39,769 bases of DNA, taken from positions 1 to 39,769 of the forward strand of contig JAUXAU010000024.1 in assembly GCA_030619765.1 (NCBI GenBank). The letters are read 5' to 3'. Below the pieces are notes generated by a model. It was not told where the DNA came from. It made no database searches and saw only the letters and a program-made list of their open reading frames with translations. The position numbers were made by a program, and so were the translations under genes. This stretch comes from Thermoplasmatota archaeon. GTDB taxonomy: Archaea > Thermoplasmatota > E2 > DHVEG-1. How positions within the stretch are numbered: the stretch's first letter is position 1; each line of letters opens with the position of its first letter. Positions 8,461 through 17,453 of this stretch are shown piece by piece.

Positions 8461-8495
8461 GGCAATTAAATCTATCTCACTAAACCCTTTCTCTT
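8461..8495. repeat. 35-bp direct repeat, copy 2
   Basis: Second copy of the repeat at 7228-7262, here downstream of the 8562-8990 gene. A shorter, weaker look-alike (CTATCTCAGTAAAC) is at 27220-27233. Confidence 0.6.
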
Positions 8496-8561
8496 TTTTT
8501 ATCTCCTACCAAACATTTAAATTATATAAGAAGATTGAGTAGCATAACACACTCGACAATG

Positions 8562-8990
8562 TCACTTCTCCCTTTTCTTCTGTTCTTTAGATTTATGTTT
8601 AGCTTCCTCCAAAAGTTTCTCCGTCTGTCTTTCCTCTTGAATCCTCTTAACAAGTTTCAATTGTTTTTCTCGAACAGTTTCAGGTTTAATATCCTGTGAA
8701 GTCTCTGGTTCAATCTTAAGTTGAGGTTTTTTCCCCATAATTAAAACTGAGAAAACGATGAAAGACCAAAAAACCAAATCAAGGATGAAACCTGTATAAT
8801 CATATTCGGTAATACCCATTATCTCTATCTCTGCAATCCAAGTTAGTGGAACTCCACCCTCAGAAACATATTTTGATGTACCAATAATTGAGATAAACAA
8901 TATTCCTAAGATGAAAGTAATAATGAATCCAGTTACTACAGATGCCATCGCTTTTTTAACAAGCTCCTCATCCATCATATCATCAATCAT
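8562..8990 (-). CDS. Small two-helix membrane protein with charged C-terminal tail
   Basis: 142 residues from the ATG at 8990; a longer frame would need a TTG at 9026 and adds 12 residues without a ribosome binding site. Two hydrophobic helices (ASVVTGFIITFILGILFISI and GFILDLVFWSFIVFSVLIMG) flank an extracellular or luminal loop of about 30 residues. The last 55 residues are highly charged and helical (VREKQLKLVKRIQEERQ, KLLEEAKHKSKEQKKREK), probably a cytosolic coiled coil. No family recognised. It lies between tRNA-Pro and the DUF4382 lipoprotein gene, inside the segment flanked by the tRNA-Pro repeat. Confidence 0.6.
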   Translation of the reverse strand: MIDDMMDEELVKKAMASVVTGFIITFILGILFISIIGTSKYVSEGGVPLTWIAEIEIMGITEYDYTGFILDLVFWSFIVFSVLIMGKKPQLKIEPETSQDIKPETVREKQLKLVKRIQEERQTEKLLEEAKHKSKEQKKREK

Positions 8991-9081
8991 GAAAATACTT
9001 AAAAAATATTCGCACCAGGAAATCAATAAAAACTAGTCGCAGAGTGTTACGAAACGAAATGATTTTTCTCCTGTTAACTTG

Positions 9082-9101
9082 AGTGGGCCCGCCCAGATTT
9101 G
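9082..9101 (-). repeat. tRNA-Pro 3' end, second member of the 20-bp direct repeat
   Basis: Identical to 7145-7164. It covers the last 18 bases of the intact tRNA-Pro gene and two bases beyond, so it is the tRNA-proximal boundary of the putative insertion. Confidence 0.7.
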
Positions 9102-9158
9102 AACTGGAGTCTCTGGCTCCCAAAGCCAAAAGGATCGACCAAGCTACCCCACGGGCCC
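9084..9158 (-). tRNA. tRNA-Pro (anticodon TGG)
   Basis: 75 nt on the minus strand. The acceptor stem GGGCCCG pairs with CGGGCCC, followed by discriminator A. The D arm contains GGGTAGCTTGGTCGATCC. The anticodon loop TTTGGGA gives anticodon TGG, closed by TTGGC/GCCAG. The T arm is TCCAG-TTCAAAT-CTGGG. CCA is not encoded and no intron is present. Confidence 0.93.
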
Positions 9159-9249
9159 AACTTCTGACGATGTAACAATATCAAATATTTAAAAACTTTT
9201 ATCTGTAATTAATCCTAAAACAAAATTCTTTTGTACAATTCTCTTAATA

Positions 9250-9525
9250 TCATTCATCACAGGGCAATTCCATAGAAGTATCTTTAGAAAAATTTTGTTT
9301 AACTTCCTTTAGCTTAAGTTCTAAATAATAATCTGGAGAAATGATAAAATCATGTTTCAAATTACCACTAAGAAATTCCTCTTTAAATTGCTTCTTAATT
9401 TCTTCAAAAATACAATCTGAGGTTTTATCCATTATTAATTCAACAAAATTTTCTATGGATTTAGTATCGTGATAACCTACGTTTTCATACCACTCTATAG
9501 CTTCTTTTTTAATCTTATTTTTCAT
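9250..9525 (-). CDS. Small hypothetical acidic/charged protein (91 aa)
   Basis: 91 residues, start ATG 9525 preceded by AAGGGA. Rich in Lys and Glu, predicted mostly helical (KKEAIEWYENVGYHD, CIFEEIKKQFKEEFLSG, YYLELKLKEVKQNF). No signal, membrane helix or recognised domain; probably cytosolic. Stands alone between tRNA-Pro and the divergent CPBP gene. Coding status rests on length and a sensible start only. Confidence 0.5.
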   Translation of the reverse strand: MKNKIKKEAIEWYENVGYHDTKSIENFVELIMDKTSDCIFEEIKKQFKEEFLSGNLKHDFIISPDYYLELKLKEVKQNFSKDTSMELPCDE

Positions 9526-9656
9526 ATTTTCCCTTTTATTTAGTCTCGTGAATCAATTATTTCTATAAAAACGTATCCATAAGGAATATCCAAATTCTTT
9601 TGGACAACAACTAAAATACAGTTGCAAAACAATTAAAAACTTTTATGTAACCTTTT

Positions 9657-10406
9657 ATGTTTCGAGAGCACATGGACTTTAGTATTAAAAAACCCTCACA
9701 TATTTTTGCCCTGCTTGTACTTCTCTTTACTCTCTTCTTATTAATCCTATCTCCAATACTTTCGTTTTTTGGAACTCTTCCCTCAGCTCAAGATATCGAA
9801 CTTTCAGAATCTTTAATTATGATAGGTTCAATAATTACTATTATAATATTTATTGGAACTCCTTTTGTGTGGTATCTACTTGTTAATAAGTTTTCAATTA
9901 GAGAGATGCTGTCAAGCCTAAAAATAAGAAAACAGGGACTGGACGTGACTTTGGCATGGGCAATAACTGTAGTAATTGTAATGTTTGCCATAATGTTTGT
10001 AATAGGTCTAATACTTTATCAGCAAGGAGTTGTTGAAGAAGAAATAACCAATATTGAAGAGTTAGCCGGCAATCTTTCTCTTATCTCAATGTTTTTCATA
10101 GTAGTGTTTCAATCAGCCACTGAAGAGATATTTTTTAGAGGTTTTCTATTGGACAAAATTAATTCTTTAGCAGGAAAAGAAATAGCCATCTTAACAACTG
10201 CCTTACTATTTGGAATGGCCCATTTATCATATGGAAAGATCTATCCTGCATTAATGACAGGAGTATTTGGAATACTTCTTGGTTACGTCGTAATGAAAAC
10301 AAAAAATCTTAATACGGCAATAATCGCTCACATTCTATTTAACTTCACGAGTTTTGCTCTTTATATAGCAAGTCAATCCTTAAACCTTGGAGCGTTAATT
10401 CTTTAA
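9657..10406 (+). CDS. CPBP-family intramembrane metalloprotease (Abi/CAAX-type)
   Basis: 249 residues with about seven to eight hydrophobic helices. The CPBP signatures are present: EEIFFRG (motif 1, EExxxR), FGMAHLSYGKIYPALMTG (motif 2, with the catalytic-type His) and AIIAHILFNF (motif 3, His). The family includes CAAX-prenyl endoproteases and bacterial self-immunity or Abi proteins; substrate is unknown here. The ATG at 9657 is used because the frame begins there; a second in-frame ATG at 9672 is possible. The gene precedes ndk by 35 nt and could share its transcript. Confidence 0.88.
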   Translation: MFREHMDFSIKKPSHIFALLVLLFTLFLLILSPILSFFGTLPSAQDIELSESLIMIGSIITIIIFIGTPFVWYLLVNKFSIREMLSSLKIRKQGLDVTLAWAITVVIVMFAIMFVIGLILYQQGVVEEEITNIEELAGNLSLISMFFIVVFQSATEEIFFRGFLLDKINSLAGKEIAILTTALLFGMAHLSYGKIYPALMTGVFGILLGYVVMKTKNLNTAIIAHILFNFTSFALYIASQSLNLGALIL

Positions 10407-10441
10407 ACCAAGTATATATCCCTCTATCAAAAGGTGAACAC

Positions 10442-10897
10442 ATGGAAAAAGAAAGAACGTTCGTCATAATAAAACCTGATGCCGTACAACGAGGACTTGC
10501 TGGAGAGATTATAAGTCGTTTTGAAAAAAAAGGAATCAAGATTGTAGCAATGAAACTTGTATCTGTGAGTAAAGAACTAGCAGAGAAACACTATGAAATC
10601 CATAAAGGTAAACCTTTTTTTGAACCAACTGTAAAATATATCACTTCATCTCCTGTAATTGCTATGGTTTTAGAAGGAATCAACGCTATAGACATGGTCC
10701 GAGGCATGATGGGAAAAACAGATCCCCAGAAGGCTGAAATGGGGACAATAAGGGGGGACCTTGGTCAATTTATTGGAAGAAATATTGTACATGGCTCTGA
10801 TAGCAAAGAAACAGCCGAATTTGAAATCAACCTATGGTTCAAAACCGAAGAAATCACAAAATATAAACGAATCGATGAAGATTGGCTCACTGAATAA
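10442..10897 (+). CDS. ndk: Nucleoside diphosphate kinase
   Basis: 151 residues, full length for the family. Transfers the gamma phosphate between nucleoside triphosphates and diphosphates by a phospho-histidine intermediate. Visible motifs: TFVIIKPDAVQRGL at the N-terminus, the central MVRGMMGKTDPQKAEMGTIRGD, and NIVHGSDS with the catalytic His117. A good ribosome binding site (AAGGTGA, 10431-10437) precedes the ATG. Confidence 0.97.
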   Translation: MEKERTFVIIKPDAVQRGLAGEIISRFEKKGIKIVAMKLVSVSKELAEKHYEIHKGKPFFEPTVKYITSSPVIAMVLEGINAIDMVRGMMGKTDPQKAEMGTIRGDLGQFIGRNIVHGSDSKETAEFEINLWFKTEEITKYKRIDEDWLTE

Positions 10898-10948
10898 ATT
10901 TATCAATTATTTTCTCGTTAAACTTATTTCCATAGCAAAATAGGAAGA

Positions 10949-10956
10949 TTTATATA
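10949..10956 (+). promoter_or_regulatory. TATA box for the 137-aa membrane protein gene
   Basis: TTTATATA about 60 nt before the ATG at 11015, preceded by a purine-rich BRE-like GGAAGA. It predicts a leader of about 35 nt including the GGGAAGTGA ribosome binding site. Confidence 0.5.
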
Positions 10957-11014
10957 GAAGGAGATATTTCAGCTAGCAAACTAAAATATATAGAATATAA
11001 GGGAAGTGAATAAT

Positions 11015-11428
11015 ATGGAAAAAGAAGATATGATGTTGAAGATAGGAAGAAGGGCTTTTCTAATCGGCATACTAATCGCCCTGATCGTTGGTCTTTACCA
11101 AGCATATACGATAGCATCTGCAGAGGCGATACTATTTACCACAGATGCAGGCGGCTGGGTCGCATGGTTACTAGCAATAATCGGTGCAATCGTAGGAATT
11201 TTAGCATTCTTTGGAAAAGGAACAATCACCAAGAAAGAAATACCTACATTCCTTCTAGCAGGTATATCACTAGTCGTTATGGCCGGCGTATTCGAAAGGT
11301 CTTACACGTTCCTAGAACCCTTCATAGGCGCTCTGTTATCCGGTATTTCAATGAGCCTATCATATTTCGTTGCCCCTGCTGTTGGCATATTAGCTATAAA
11401 GGTTATATATGATATTGGAAAAGACTAA
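11015..11428 (+). CDS. Four-helix membrane protein of unknown function
   Basis: 137 residues from the ATG at 11015, which has GGGAAGTGA immediately upstream (11001-11009); the GTG inside that sequence is less likely to be the start. Four hydrophobic helices: FLIGILIALIVGLYQAYTI, WLLAIIGAIVGILAFFG, IPTFLLAGISLVVMAGVF and YFVAPAVGILAIKVIYD. Short loops, few charges. No recognised family. It runs convergently into the ATP synthase operon. Confidence 0.7.
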   Translation: MEKEDMMLKIGRRAFLIGILIALIVGLYQAYTIASAEAILFTTDAGGWVAWLLAIIGAIVGILAFFGKGTITKKEIPTFLLAGISLVVMAGVFERSYTFLEPFIGALLSGISMSLSYFVAPAVGILAIKVIYDIGKD

Positions 11429-11430
11429 AA

Positions 11431-11452
11431 TTCTTTTCCTCTTTTTTATTTT
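11431..11452 (+). terminator. T-rich terminator after the four-helix membrane protein gene
   Basis: T/C-rich tract with a run of six T (11442-11447) directly after the stop codon; it overlaps the end of the convergent 51-aa gene. Confidence 0.45.
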
Positions 11453-11601
11453 AAAAAATACCAAATAGCTATTGAGATAATCCCAATAATTACAAAAGCT
11501 ATCCAGAGAATATAAGCGATTTTAAGACGTACAATCCACTTAGCCTTTTTTTCAGGAGTATCAAAAAACCTACCAAGTACGGGATCATCTTCTAGTGACA
11601 T
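11446..11601 (-). CDS. 51-aa single-helix membrane protein at the end of the A-ATP synthase operon (AhaG-like by position)
   Basis: 51 residues starting 1 nt after the atpD stop (TAATATG arrangement), so translation is probably coupled to atpD. The N-terminal half is charged and hydrophilic (MSLEDDPVLGRFFDTPEKKA), then KWIVRLKIAY leads into one membrane helix (ILWIAFVIIGIISIAIWYFL). Methanosarcina mazei has a tenth gene, ahaG, in the same place encoding a small hydrophobic protein; equivalence here is inferred from position and type, not from sequence. It may be an assembly factor or accessory subunit. Confidence 0.7.
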   Translation of the reverse strand: MSLEDDPVLGRFFDTPEKKAKWIVRLKIAYILWIAFVIIGIISIAIWYFLK

Positions 11602-11602
11602 A

Positions 11603-12247
11603 TTATTCTCTTTTTGCTTCCATTAACGCTTTAATTCTTTTTCTTCTGAAGAAATCCTCACGCTCTCTTTCCTCAAGTTGCATCTCAATATACTTTATTG
11701 TAGCAAACAGCTTGGGTATTAGAGTATTTTCCAAAACATTGACTCGTCTTTTGGTTTTTTCTATCTCTATAGATAAAGATTTGATACCACTTTCAATCTC
11801 AGCAAGTTCCAATAATCTTACAGATAGTTCACTAAACTTCTTATGTGCATCATCAAGCTTTGCACACGTTTCAAAAAAACCATAGAGAGGCTTTGTAGGT
11901 GGTTTAATTTCTTTCTTATTTATCTTAGGAATCTTCACACCCATTATATTATCGCTTTCAAAGTATATATCACCAATATCTTTTGAAAGATATGAAACAT
12001 CATTAACTTTATTTTCACCAAGAATCATCTGAGCCTGTATCAACGAAAGAAACGCATCTTTAAAATTCTCGTCTATCTCCTCTAAAAACGTATTTCTTTT
12101 CTCAATTACTTCAAAGAATTTTTCTACAAGAGCATCCCTTTTTTCTTCCAGTAATTTATGTCCTTTTTCAGCTAACGTTAATTTCTTTCTGGTTTCAAGA
12201 AGTTCCATTCGTGTAGGGTTTACACCTTCAAGGATTTGCTCTGCCAT
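11603..12247 (-). CDS. atpD: A-type ATP synthase subunit D (central stalk)
   Basis: 214 residues, normal for the family. Forms the rotor shaft with subunit F that couples the A3B3 head to the membrane ring. The N-terminus has the signature NPTRMELLETRKKLTLAEKGHKLL, and both ends are long coiled-coil helices, as expected for a stalk subunit. The start ATG is 1 nt after the atpB stop. Confidence 0.96.
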   Translation of the reverse strand: MAEQILEGVNPTRMELLETRKKLTLAEKGHKLLEEKRDALVEKFFEVIEKRNTFLEEIDENFKDAFLSLIQAQMILGENKVNDVSYLSKDIGDIYFESDNIMGVKIPKINKKEIKPPTKPLYGFFETCAKLDDAHKKFSELSVRLLELAEIESGIKSLSIEIEKTKRRVNVLENTLIPKLFATIKYIEMQLEEREREDFFRRKRIKALMEAKRE

Positions 12248-12248
12248 G

Positions 12249-13643
12249 TTACTTCTCTTCTTTTACGGGTGGAAGATATTTTTTAATGTAAGTTTCATCA
12301 ATCTTTTTCAGCTCAGATACCGGCAAACCTGATAAAAGCTCCCATGCAATAGTAAGTGTTTGCTCAATACTTCTATCTTCATGATTTCCTTGGGATACAA
12401 ACCTCTTTTCAAATTCATCGGCAAACTGTAGGAATTTTCTATCTCTATCTGAAAGGGCATCTTCTCCAACAATTGCAACAAGGTCTCTAAGATCACATCC
12501 TTCTGCATAAGCAGCATATAACTGATTTGACACACCTGCATGATCCTCACGAGTCTTGTCTTTACCAATACCTCTGTCCATCAAACGAGATAGGCACGGC
12601 AGAACGGCAATTGGCGGATATATGCTCTTCTTGTGAAGTCCTCTTTCTAAAACAATCTGACCCTCGGTTATATAACCAGTTAAATCAGGGATAGGATGAG
12701 TGATATCATCGTCAGGCATAGTAAGCATAGGAATTTGGGTAATAGAACCTTTTTTACCTTTGATTCTTCCAGCTCTCTCATAATTCATAGCAAGATCTGT
12801 ATACATATACCCTGGGTATCCTCTTCTACCAGGAACTTCCTCTCGTGCTGCAGCTATTTCTCTCAATGATTCTGCATAATTTGTCATGTCAGTGAGGATC
12901 ACAAGCACGTGCATATTGAGGTCAAACGCAAGATACTCAGCACATGTTAATGCCATACGAGGGAGAATAATCCTTTCAATTGTCGGGTCATCAGCCAGAT
13001 TCAAAAACATGACAGTTCTTTCAAGTGCACCGGTATTTTCAAAATCTTTAATAAATAGGTTAGCCTCCTCACTTGTAATACCCATAGCACAAAAAACCAC
13101 AGCAAACTTCTCCTCTTTACCAAGAACCTTTGCTTGTCTCGCTATTTGAGCGGCAAGCTCATTGTGAGGAAGTCCAGAACCTGAGAAAATAGGAAGCTTT
13201 TGCCCCCTCACAAGTGTATTCAGCCCATCAATCGTTGAGATACCTGTTTGAATAAACTCTCTAGGGTATTCTCTAGCGCAGGGATTTATCGGATCTCCAT
13301 TAACATCTCTTCTCTCTTCAGGAATTATTGGTGGCGCATTATCCAAAGGATTACCCGTCCCATCAAAAACTCTACCAACCATATCCTTTGAAACACCCAG
13401 CTTCATGGTTTCCCCAATAAAACGTGCAGATGTATTTTTGGTGTCAAGCCCTCGTGTTCCTTCAAAAACCTGAACAACAGCCTTATTTTCAAACGCCTCA
13501 AGAACTTGCCCAGTTCTTTCTTCACCATATGAAGTCCTAATTTTAACTACTTCATTATAGGCGACATCTTTAACACCTTCGACAATCATTAAAGGCCCAG
13601 CAACCTCTGAAACAGTAGTATATTCTATGTCCTTGCGTTTCAT
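12249..13643 (-). CDS. atpB: A-type ATP synthase regulatory subunit B
   Basis: 464 residues. Non-catalytic subunit of the A3B3 hexamer: the P-loop is replaced by SGSGLPHN (residues 154-161), as in other A/V-type B subunits. Other landmarks are DTVFDG-like [12 protein letters not shown], the [23 protein letters not shown] segment (about 251-273) and [12 protein letters not shown], with the Arg (353) that reaches the catalytic site of subunit A. It overlaps the atpA end by 4 nt (ATGA-type), indicating coupled translation. Confidence 0.98.
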   Translation of the reverse strand: MKRKDIEYTTVSEVAGPLMIVEGVKDVAYNEVVKIRTSYGEERTGQVLEAFENKAVVQVFEGTRGLDTKNTSARFIGETMKLGVSKDMVGRVFDGTGNPLDNAPPIIPEERRDVNGDPINPCAREYPREFIQTGISTIDGLNTLVRGQKLPIFSGSGLPHNELAAQIARQAKVLGKEEKFAVVFCAMGITSEEANLFIKDFENTGALERTVMFLNLADDPTIERIILPRMALTCAEYLAFDLNMHVLVILTDMTNYAESLREIAAAREEVPGRRGYPGYMYTDLAMNYERAGRIKGKKGSITQIPMLTMPDDDITHPIPDLTGYITEGQIVLERGLHKKSIYPPIAVLPCLSRLMDRGIGKDKTREDHAGVSNQLYAAYAEGCDLRDLVAIVGEDALSDRDRKFLQFADEFEKRFVSQGNHEDRSIEQTLTIAWELLSGLPVSELKKIDETYIKKYLPPVKEEK

Positions 13644-15415
13644 TTCACCCTCTCCTTTATTAAAGAATTAAACTCATTTTCCATTTCTTGCTCCAATGAT
13701 TTGAATCTTTTTTCAAATTCCTCGTTCGGCACCGTGCCAGTACGAGCCAGTGTTTCCCTTGATTTTATTGAAATAATGTCATCAATGTGAACGTTTTTTT
13801 CTACTGCTTCTTGAATCTTATCTGAAAACTTGAGCATGAGTCTAAGCATTTCATACTGTTTCTTTCCAGGACAATAGGTATCAACTTCATGAAAAGCACT
13901 TTGTTGCAGATAGTTTTCTCTAATCATTCTTGCGCTTTCCAAGAGCCCTCTCTCTCGAGGGGGAAGTGCATCAGGTCCAACCAGTTTCACTATCTCTTGC
14001 AGCTCTGATTCTTTCTGAAGTAAAGCCATAGCTCTATTTCGAAGTTTAAGCCAGTCTTTCCCAACTGTTTTCTCCCACCAATCGCTCACTTCTTCCAGAT
14101 ATAAAGAATATGATTTTAGCCAGTTGATTGAAGGAAAATGTCTTTTATCTGCAAGGTCTGCATCCAAGGCCCAAAACACCTTTACAATACGAAGAGTATT
14201 CTGTGAAACAGGTTCGGAAAAATCACCACCTGGCGGAGAAACTGCACCCATAACCGATACAGAACCTTCCTTATTCTTTGAACCTAGTAATTTTACTCTA
14301 CCAGCTCGTTCATAGAATTCTGCAAGCCGTGAGGCCAAATAGGCAGGATACCCTTCTTCCCCAGGCATTTCTTCTAATCTACCAGATATTTCTCTCATCG
14401 CCTCTGCCCAACGAGAAGTACTATCTGCCATAAGTGCAACATCATATCCCATATCCCGGTAATATTCAGCTATTGTAATACCGGTGTAAACACTTGCATC
14501 TCGTGCAGCAACAGGCATATTAGAGGTATTAGCGATAAGCACCGTACGATTCATCAGTGGCTCATGTGTTATGGGATCTTCCAACTCGGGGAATTCCCGA
14601 AGTACATCAGTCATTTCATTTCCTCGTTCACCACAGCCTACATAGACAATGATCTGTGCATCACTCCATTTCGCAAGCTGATGAAGGATCACAGTTTTTC
14701 CAGTCCCAAATCCTCCAGGTATCGCAGCTGTACCGCCCTTCGCAATAGGGAAAAACGTGTCAATAACACGCTGACCTGTTATAAGAGCTAAAGATGGATC
14801 ATATTTTTCAGCTACTGGCCTGGCTTTACGTACCGGCCATCGTTGAAGCATCCTTAATTTTACATCGCCTTTATCTGTCGCTACAACAGCAATATCATCT
14901 TCAACAGTATAATCGCCTTCCTTCTCAATGGACAACAAGGTTCCCTGGATATCTGGTGGAACAATGATTTTATGTAAAATAATCGTAGATTCCTGTACTT
15001 CTCCGATCGCATCACAGCCTTGAACTTTGTCTTTAGGTTTAGCAGTTGGTTTGAAATGCCATTTCTTTTTCCTATCGAGTGCATGTGCTTCTACACCCCG
15101 AGCGATAAAATCGCCAGTTTGCTTATTAATTGCTGGAAGAGGCCTTTGAATACCATCATAAATATTTGTAATAAGGCCAGGCCCAAGTTCTACAGAAAGA
15201 GGCTCAAGTGTAGAAATAACCTTCTCCCCAGGCTTTAAACCATTTGTATCCTCATATACCTGGACGGTTGCAATATCTTCATTCAGACGAATAATTTCAC
15301 CTATTAGATTTTCATCTCCAACGCGGACAACGTCATACATTTTTGACCCACGCATGTTATCTGCTTCTATGACCGGTCCGGAGATTCTAACTATTTTTCC
15401 TACGATTTCAGACAT
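13640..15415 (-). CDS. atpA: A-type ATP synthase catalytic subunit A
   Basis: 591 residues. Catalytic subunit with P-loop GGFGTGKT at 234-241 and catalytic Glu263 in [10 protein letters not shown]. The A/V-specific insertion is present at about residues 115-190. Full length without an intein, although the related Thermoplasma gene is known to carry one near the P-loop. The ATG follows GGAGGAAAC by a few bases, a strong ribosome binding site within the operon. Confidence 0.98.
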   Translation of the reverse strand: MSEIVGKIVRISGPVIEADNMRGSKMYDVVRVGDENLIGEIIRLNEDIATVQVYEDTNGLKPGEKVISTLEPLSVELGPGLITNIYDGIQRPLPAINKQTGDFIARGVEAHALDRKKKWHFKPTAKPKDKVQGCDAIGEVQESTIILHKIIVPPDIQGTLLSIEKEGDYTVEDDIAVVATDKGDVKLRMLQRWPVRKARPVAEKYDPSLALITGQRVIDTFFPIAKGGTAAIPGGFGTGKTVILHQLAKWSDAQIIVYVGCGERGNEMTDVLREFPELEDPITHEPLMNRTVLIANTSNMPVAARDASVYTGITIAEYYRDMGYDVALMADSTSRWAEAMREISGRLEEMPGEEGYPAYLASRLAEFYERAGRVKLLGSKNKEGSVSVMGAVSPPGGDFSEPVSQNTLRIVKVFWALDADLADKRHFPSINWLKSYSLYLEEVSDWWEKTVGKDWLKLRNRAMALLQKESELQEIVKLVGPDALPPRERGLLESARMIRENYLQQSAFHEVDTYCPGKKQYEMLRLMLKFSDKIQEAVEKNVHIDDIISIKSRETLARTGTVPNEEFEKRFKSLEQEMENEFNSLIKERVK

Positions 15416-15430
15416 TTATTGTTTCCTCCA

Positions 15431-15751
15431 TCATCCTTCTTTTTTACCAATATCAATTCCTACTGCTTTCTTTATCAGATGTGAAATAAAATCTGCATGA
15501 TCCTCCAAACGCCCTTTTTTATCAGGAATTTCTACAATTACGGGAGTATCATATCTTAATCTAAAGTCTTTTAAATCTTTACTAATACTTTCAGCTATTT
15601 TCTCAGTTATAAAAACAACTCCTACATCATTTCTTTCGGAAATCTCATCTAAAATTTTAACTGGATTTTCTTCTGGAACATACAATTCATGAATTCCAGC
15701 AAGTCTGAGTCCAACTGCAGTATCTTTGTCACAAATAGCTGCAAGTTTCAT
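15431..15751 (-). CDS. atpF: A-type ATP synthase subunit F
   Basis: 106 residues. Central stalk subunit that binds subunit D. It has the usual opening (LAAICDKDTAVGLRLAGI) and the VGVVFITEKIAE strand-helix segment, then PVIVEIPDK. Its start overlaps the atpC stop by one base. Confidence 0.94.
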   Translation of the reverse strand: MKLAAICDKDTAVGLRLAGIHELYVPEENPVKILDEISERNDVGVVFITEKIAESISKDLKDFRLRYDTPVIVEIPDKKGRLEDHADFISHLIKKAVGIDIGKKEG

Positions 15752-16869
15752 TAGGCTGCCTCCTTAGTTAATAAACCTTTGATGAGATCAGATGAAAGAT
15801 TTTCACCAATGCCTTTTGCAACCACTTTAAGATTTTTTATCTCAAATTCTTTTGAAACAAGGAATCGGAGAGTTGGACCTAGGTTTAGAAAATTCTGCAA
15901 AGAAATGTCTTTGACAAGCTTTAGGAAAAATCCATCTAAAGCATTCTCTAAAACTTGTACAGATCCTTCTTTGTTATATTTTTCAATAGAATCTTTTAAA
16001 ACATTAAAATATGACGTGCCTTCAAGAATGGAAATCACCTGTGGGACCTGATCTACTTCGGCCATTTCATTAAATTTCCAAGTTGCAATCTCTCTTCCCT
16101 CTCCAAGGGATAGTTTTTTACAAGTGGCAACATCGTAGCCTAGCTGCTTAGCTCTGAGAATGTTTTTAATGTTCATAGTGTCTATTAAGCTTTTTACAAA
16201 ACTCTGTTTTGCCTGTTCGCATTTATAAGGTACTTCAACCTGTTTAAATTTGTTAATAATATGCTTATCAATCTCCACATCTATGGTCAAAATATCGGGA
16301 CTTGCCTCAGAGATTACTTCAATTAATTCTTTTTCAAAACCATAAGAAGTTAAAATCTCCGGTAAATTCTCTTTGCCAGCATCCTTTACTTTACTAAGAA
16401 ATTCTTTGGTACGGGGAAGGATAGCATTGTCAATTTCTACTACTTCGGCTTTACCCAGTATTAATTTTTTAAGCTCGTTTTTAACTAGATATATATCGAT
16501 TTTTTCTAAGTACATATCATAGAAATCTTTCATTTTTTTCGAGCTATCCTTTCGCATCATCTCAACGGTTTGAATAAAATTGTCATCTAAGGATTTCTGC
16601 ACCGAATATGTATCTTCACCAACTATATTGTAATCTTTTGATGAATTTATTGTCTCCTTAAACGCAATAAGATTCTTGCTTTCCACTATGTTACTAAGTT
16701 CCTTATCATCAATGTATGGGTTTCCTATCGCTTCGAATAATGCGTTTGAATACGCAAACTTAGCGTGGGTTAAGAAAGGCCTGGAAACTATTCCAATAAC
16801 CACTACAATAATAGATGTAATAAGAATCCAGAAAGGTAGATTATGCGGATCAAAGATCTGTTCTAACAA
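15751..16869 (-). CDS. atpC: A-type ATP synthase subunit C (d-type)
   Basis: 372 residues. Links the central stalk (D/F) to the membrane ring. Related to V-ATPase subunit d, with mostly helical repeats. Family-like stretches are YSNALFEAIGNPYIDD near the N-terminus and FNVLKDSIEKY and LNLGPTLRFLVSKEFEIKNLKVVAKG near the C-terminus. The N-terminus (LPFWILITSIIVVVIGIV) is hydrophobic, which is not present in all family members. Spaced 9 nt from atpE. Confidence 0.93.
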   Translation of the reverse strand: MLEQIFDPHNLPFWILITSIIVVVIGIVSRPFLTHAKFAYSNALFEAIGNPYIDDKELSNIVESKNLIAFKETINSSKDYNIVGEDTYSVQKSLDDNFIQTVEMMRKDSSKKMKDFYDMYLEKIDIYLVKNELKKLILGKAEVVEIDNAILPRTKEFLSKVKDAGKENLPEILTSYGFEKELIEVISEASPDILTIDVEIDKHIINKFKQVEVPYKCEQAKQSFVKSLIDTMNIKNILRAKQLGYDVATCKKLSLGEGREIATWKFNEMAEVDQVPQVISILEGTSYFNVLKDSIEKYNKEGSVQVLENALDGFFLKLVKDISLQNFLNLGPTLRFLVSKEFEIKNLKVVAKGIGENLSSDLIKGLLTKEAA

Positions 16870-16878
16870 TTCGACACC

Positions 16879-17442
16879 CTACTTAGAGAAAAGCAGCTTT
16901 CCTACCTTTATTCTTATTTCATCCTTCTTGCGCTTAAGTATGCCTTCGAATGTGTTATCCAAGGTTATCCCCCCATCACTAGATTTGAGGATTACTCCAC
17001 CTGAAGCTTCTACAGTTTCTGTTACTTTTAATCCCATACTTTTAGCGATTTTTCTGTCAATATCTCTAGATACAACTATAGTACATTGTCCATCAAGTTT
17101 TTTGAGTCCAGCTTCTATCAACTTCGTTACTATTTTTTTGTATTCTGCTTCTTTGAGGGTTGAGAGCCTGCGTTGTGCTTTTGCAAAACATTCCTCGATT
17201 ATTTTTTCCCTTGCTTTCATAATCTCTCTTTTCGCGTCCTGATTTGCTTTTGAAACTAGGATTTTTTTGATGTTTTCACCTTGATTCTTACCGCTTGATA
17301 GTATTTTTTCCGATTCTACTTCAGCCCCCTTTCTAGCAATGTCAATGATACTAGCAGTTTGTTTCTCTGCTTCTTTTAGTATCTGGTTTATCTCCTTTCC
17401 TGAATCTTTTTTAATTCGTTCAAGGATTTTTTCTGCCGTCAT
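16879..17442 (-). CDS. atpE: A-type ATP synthase subunit E (peripheral stalk)
   Basis: 187 residues. Forms the peripheral stalk with subunit H. The N-terminal half is a long coiled coil (IKKDSGKEINQILKEAEKQ), the C-terminal half a globular domain with VEASGGVILKSSDGGITLDN, which is diagnostic. Eleven nt separate it from atpK. Confidence 0.95.
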   Translation of the reverse strand: MTAEKILERIKKDSGKEINQILKEAEKQTASIIDIARKGAEVESEKILSSGKNQGENIKKILVSKANQDAKREIMKAREKIIEECFAKAQRRLSTLKEAEYKKIVTKLIEAGLKKLDGQCTIVVSRDIDRKIAKSMGLKVTETVEASGGVILKSSDGGITLDNTFEGILKRKKDEIRIKVGKLLFSK

Positions 17443-17453
17443 GTTCTATCCAT

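Noticed and set aside
16676-17242. 188-codon plus-strand frame opposite atpC and atpE
   Set aside because: Antisense shadow of two clearly conserved genes; Ser/Ile-rich with no recognisable domain.
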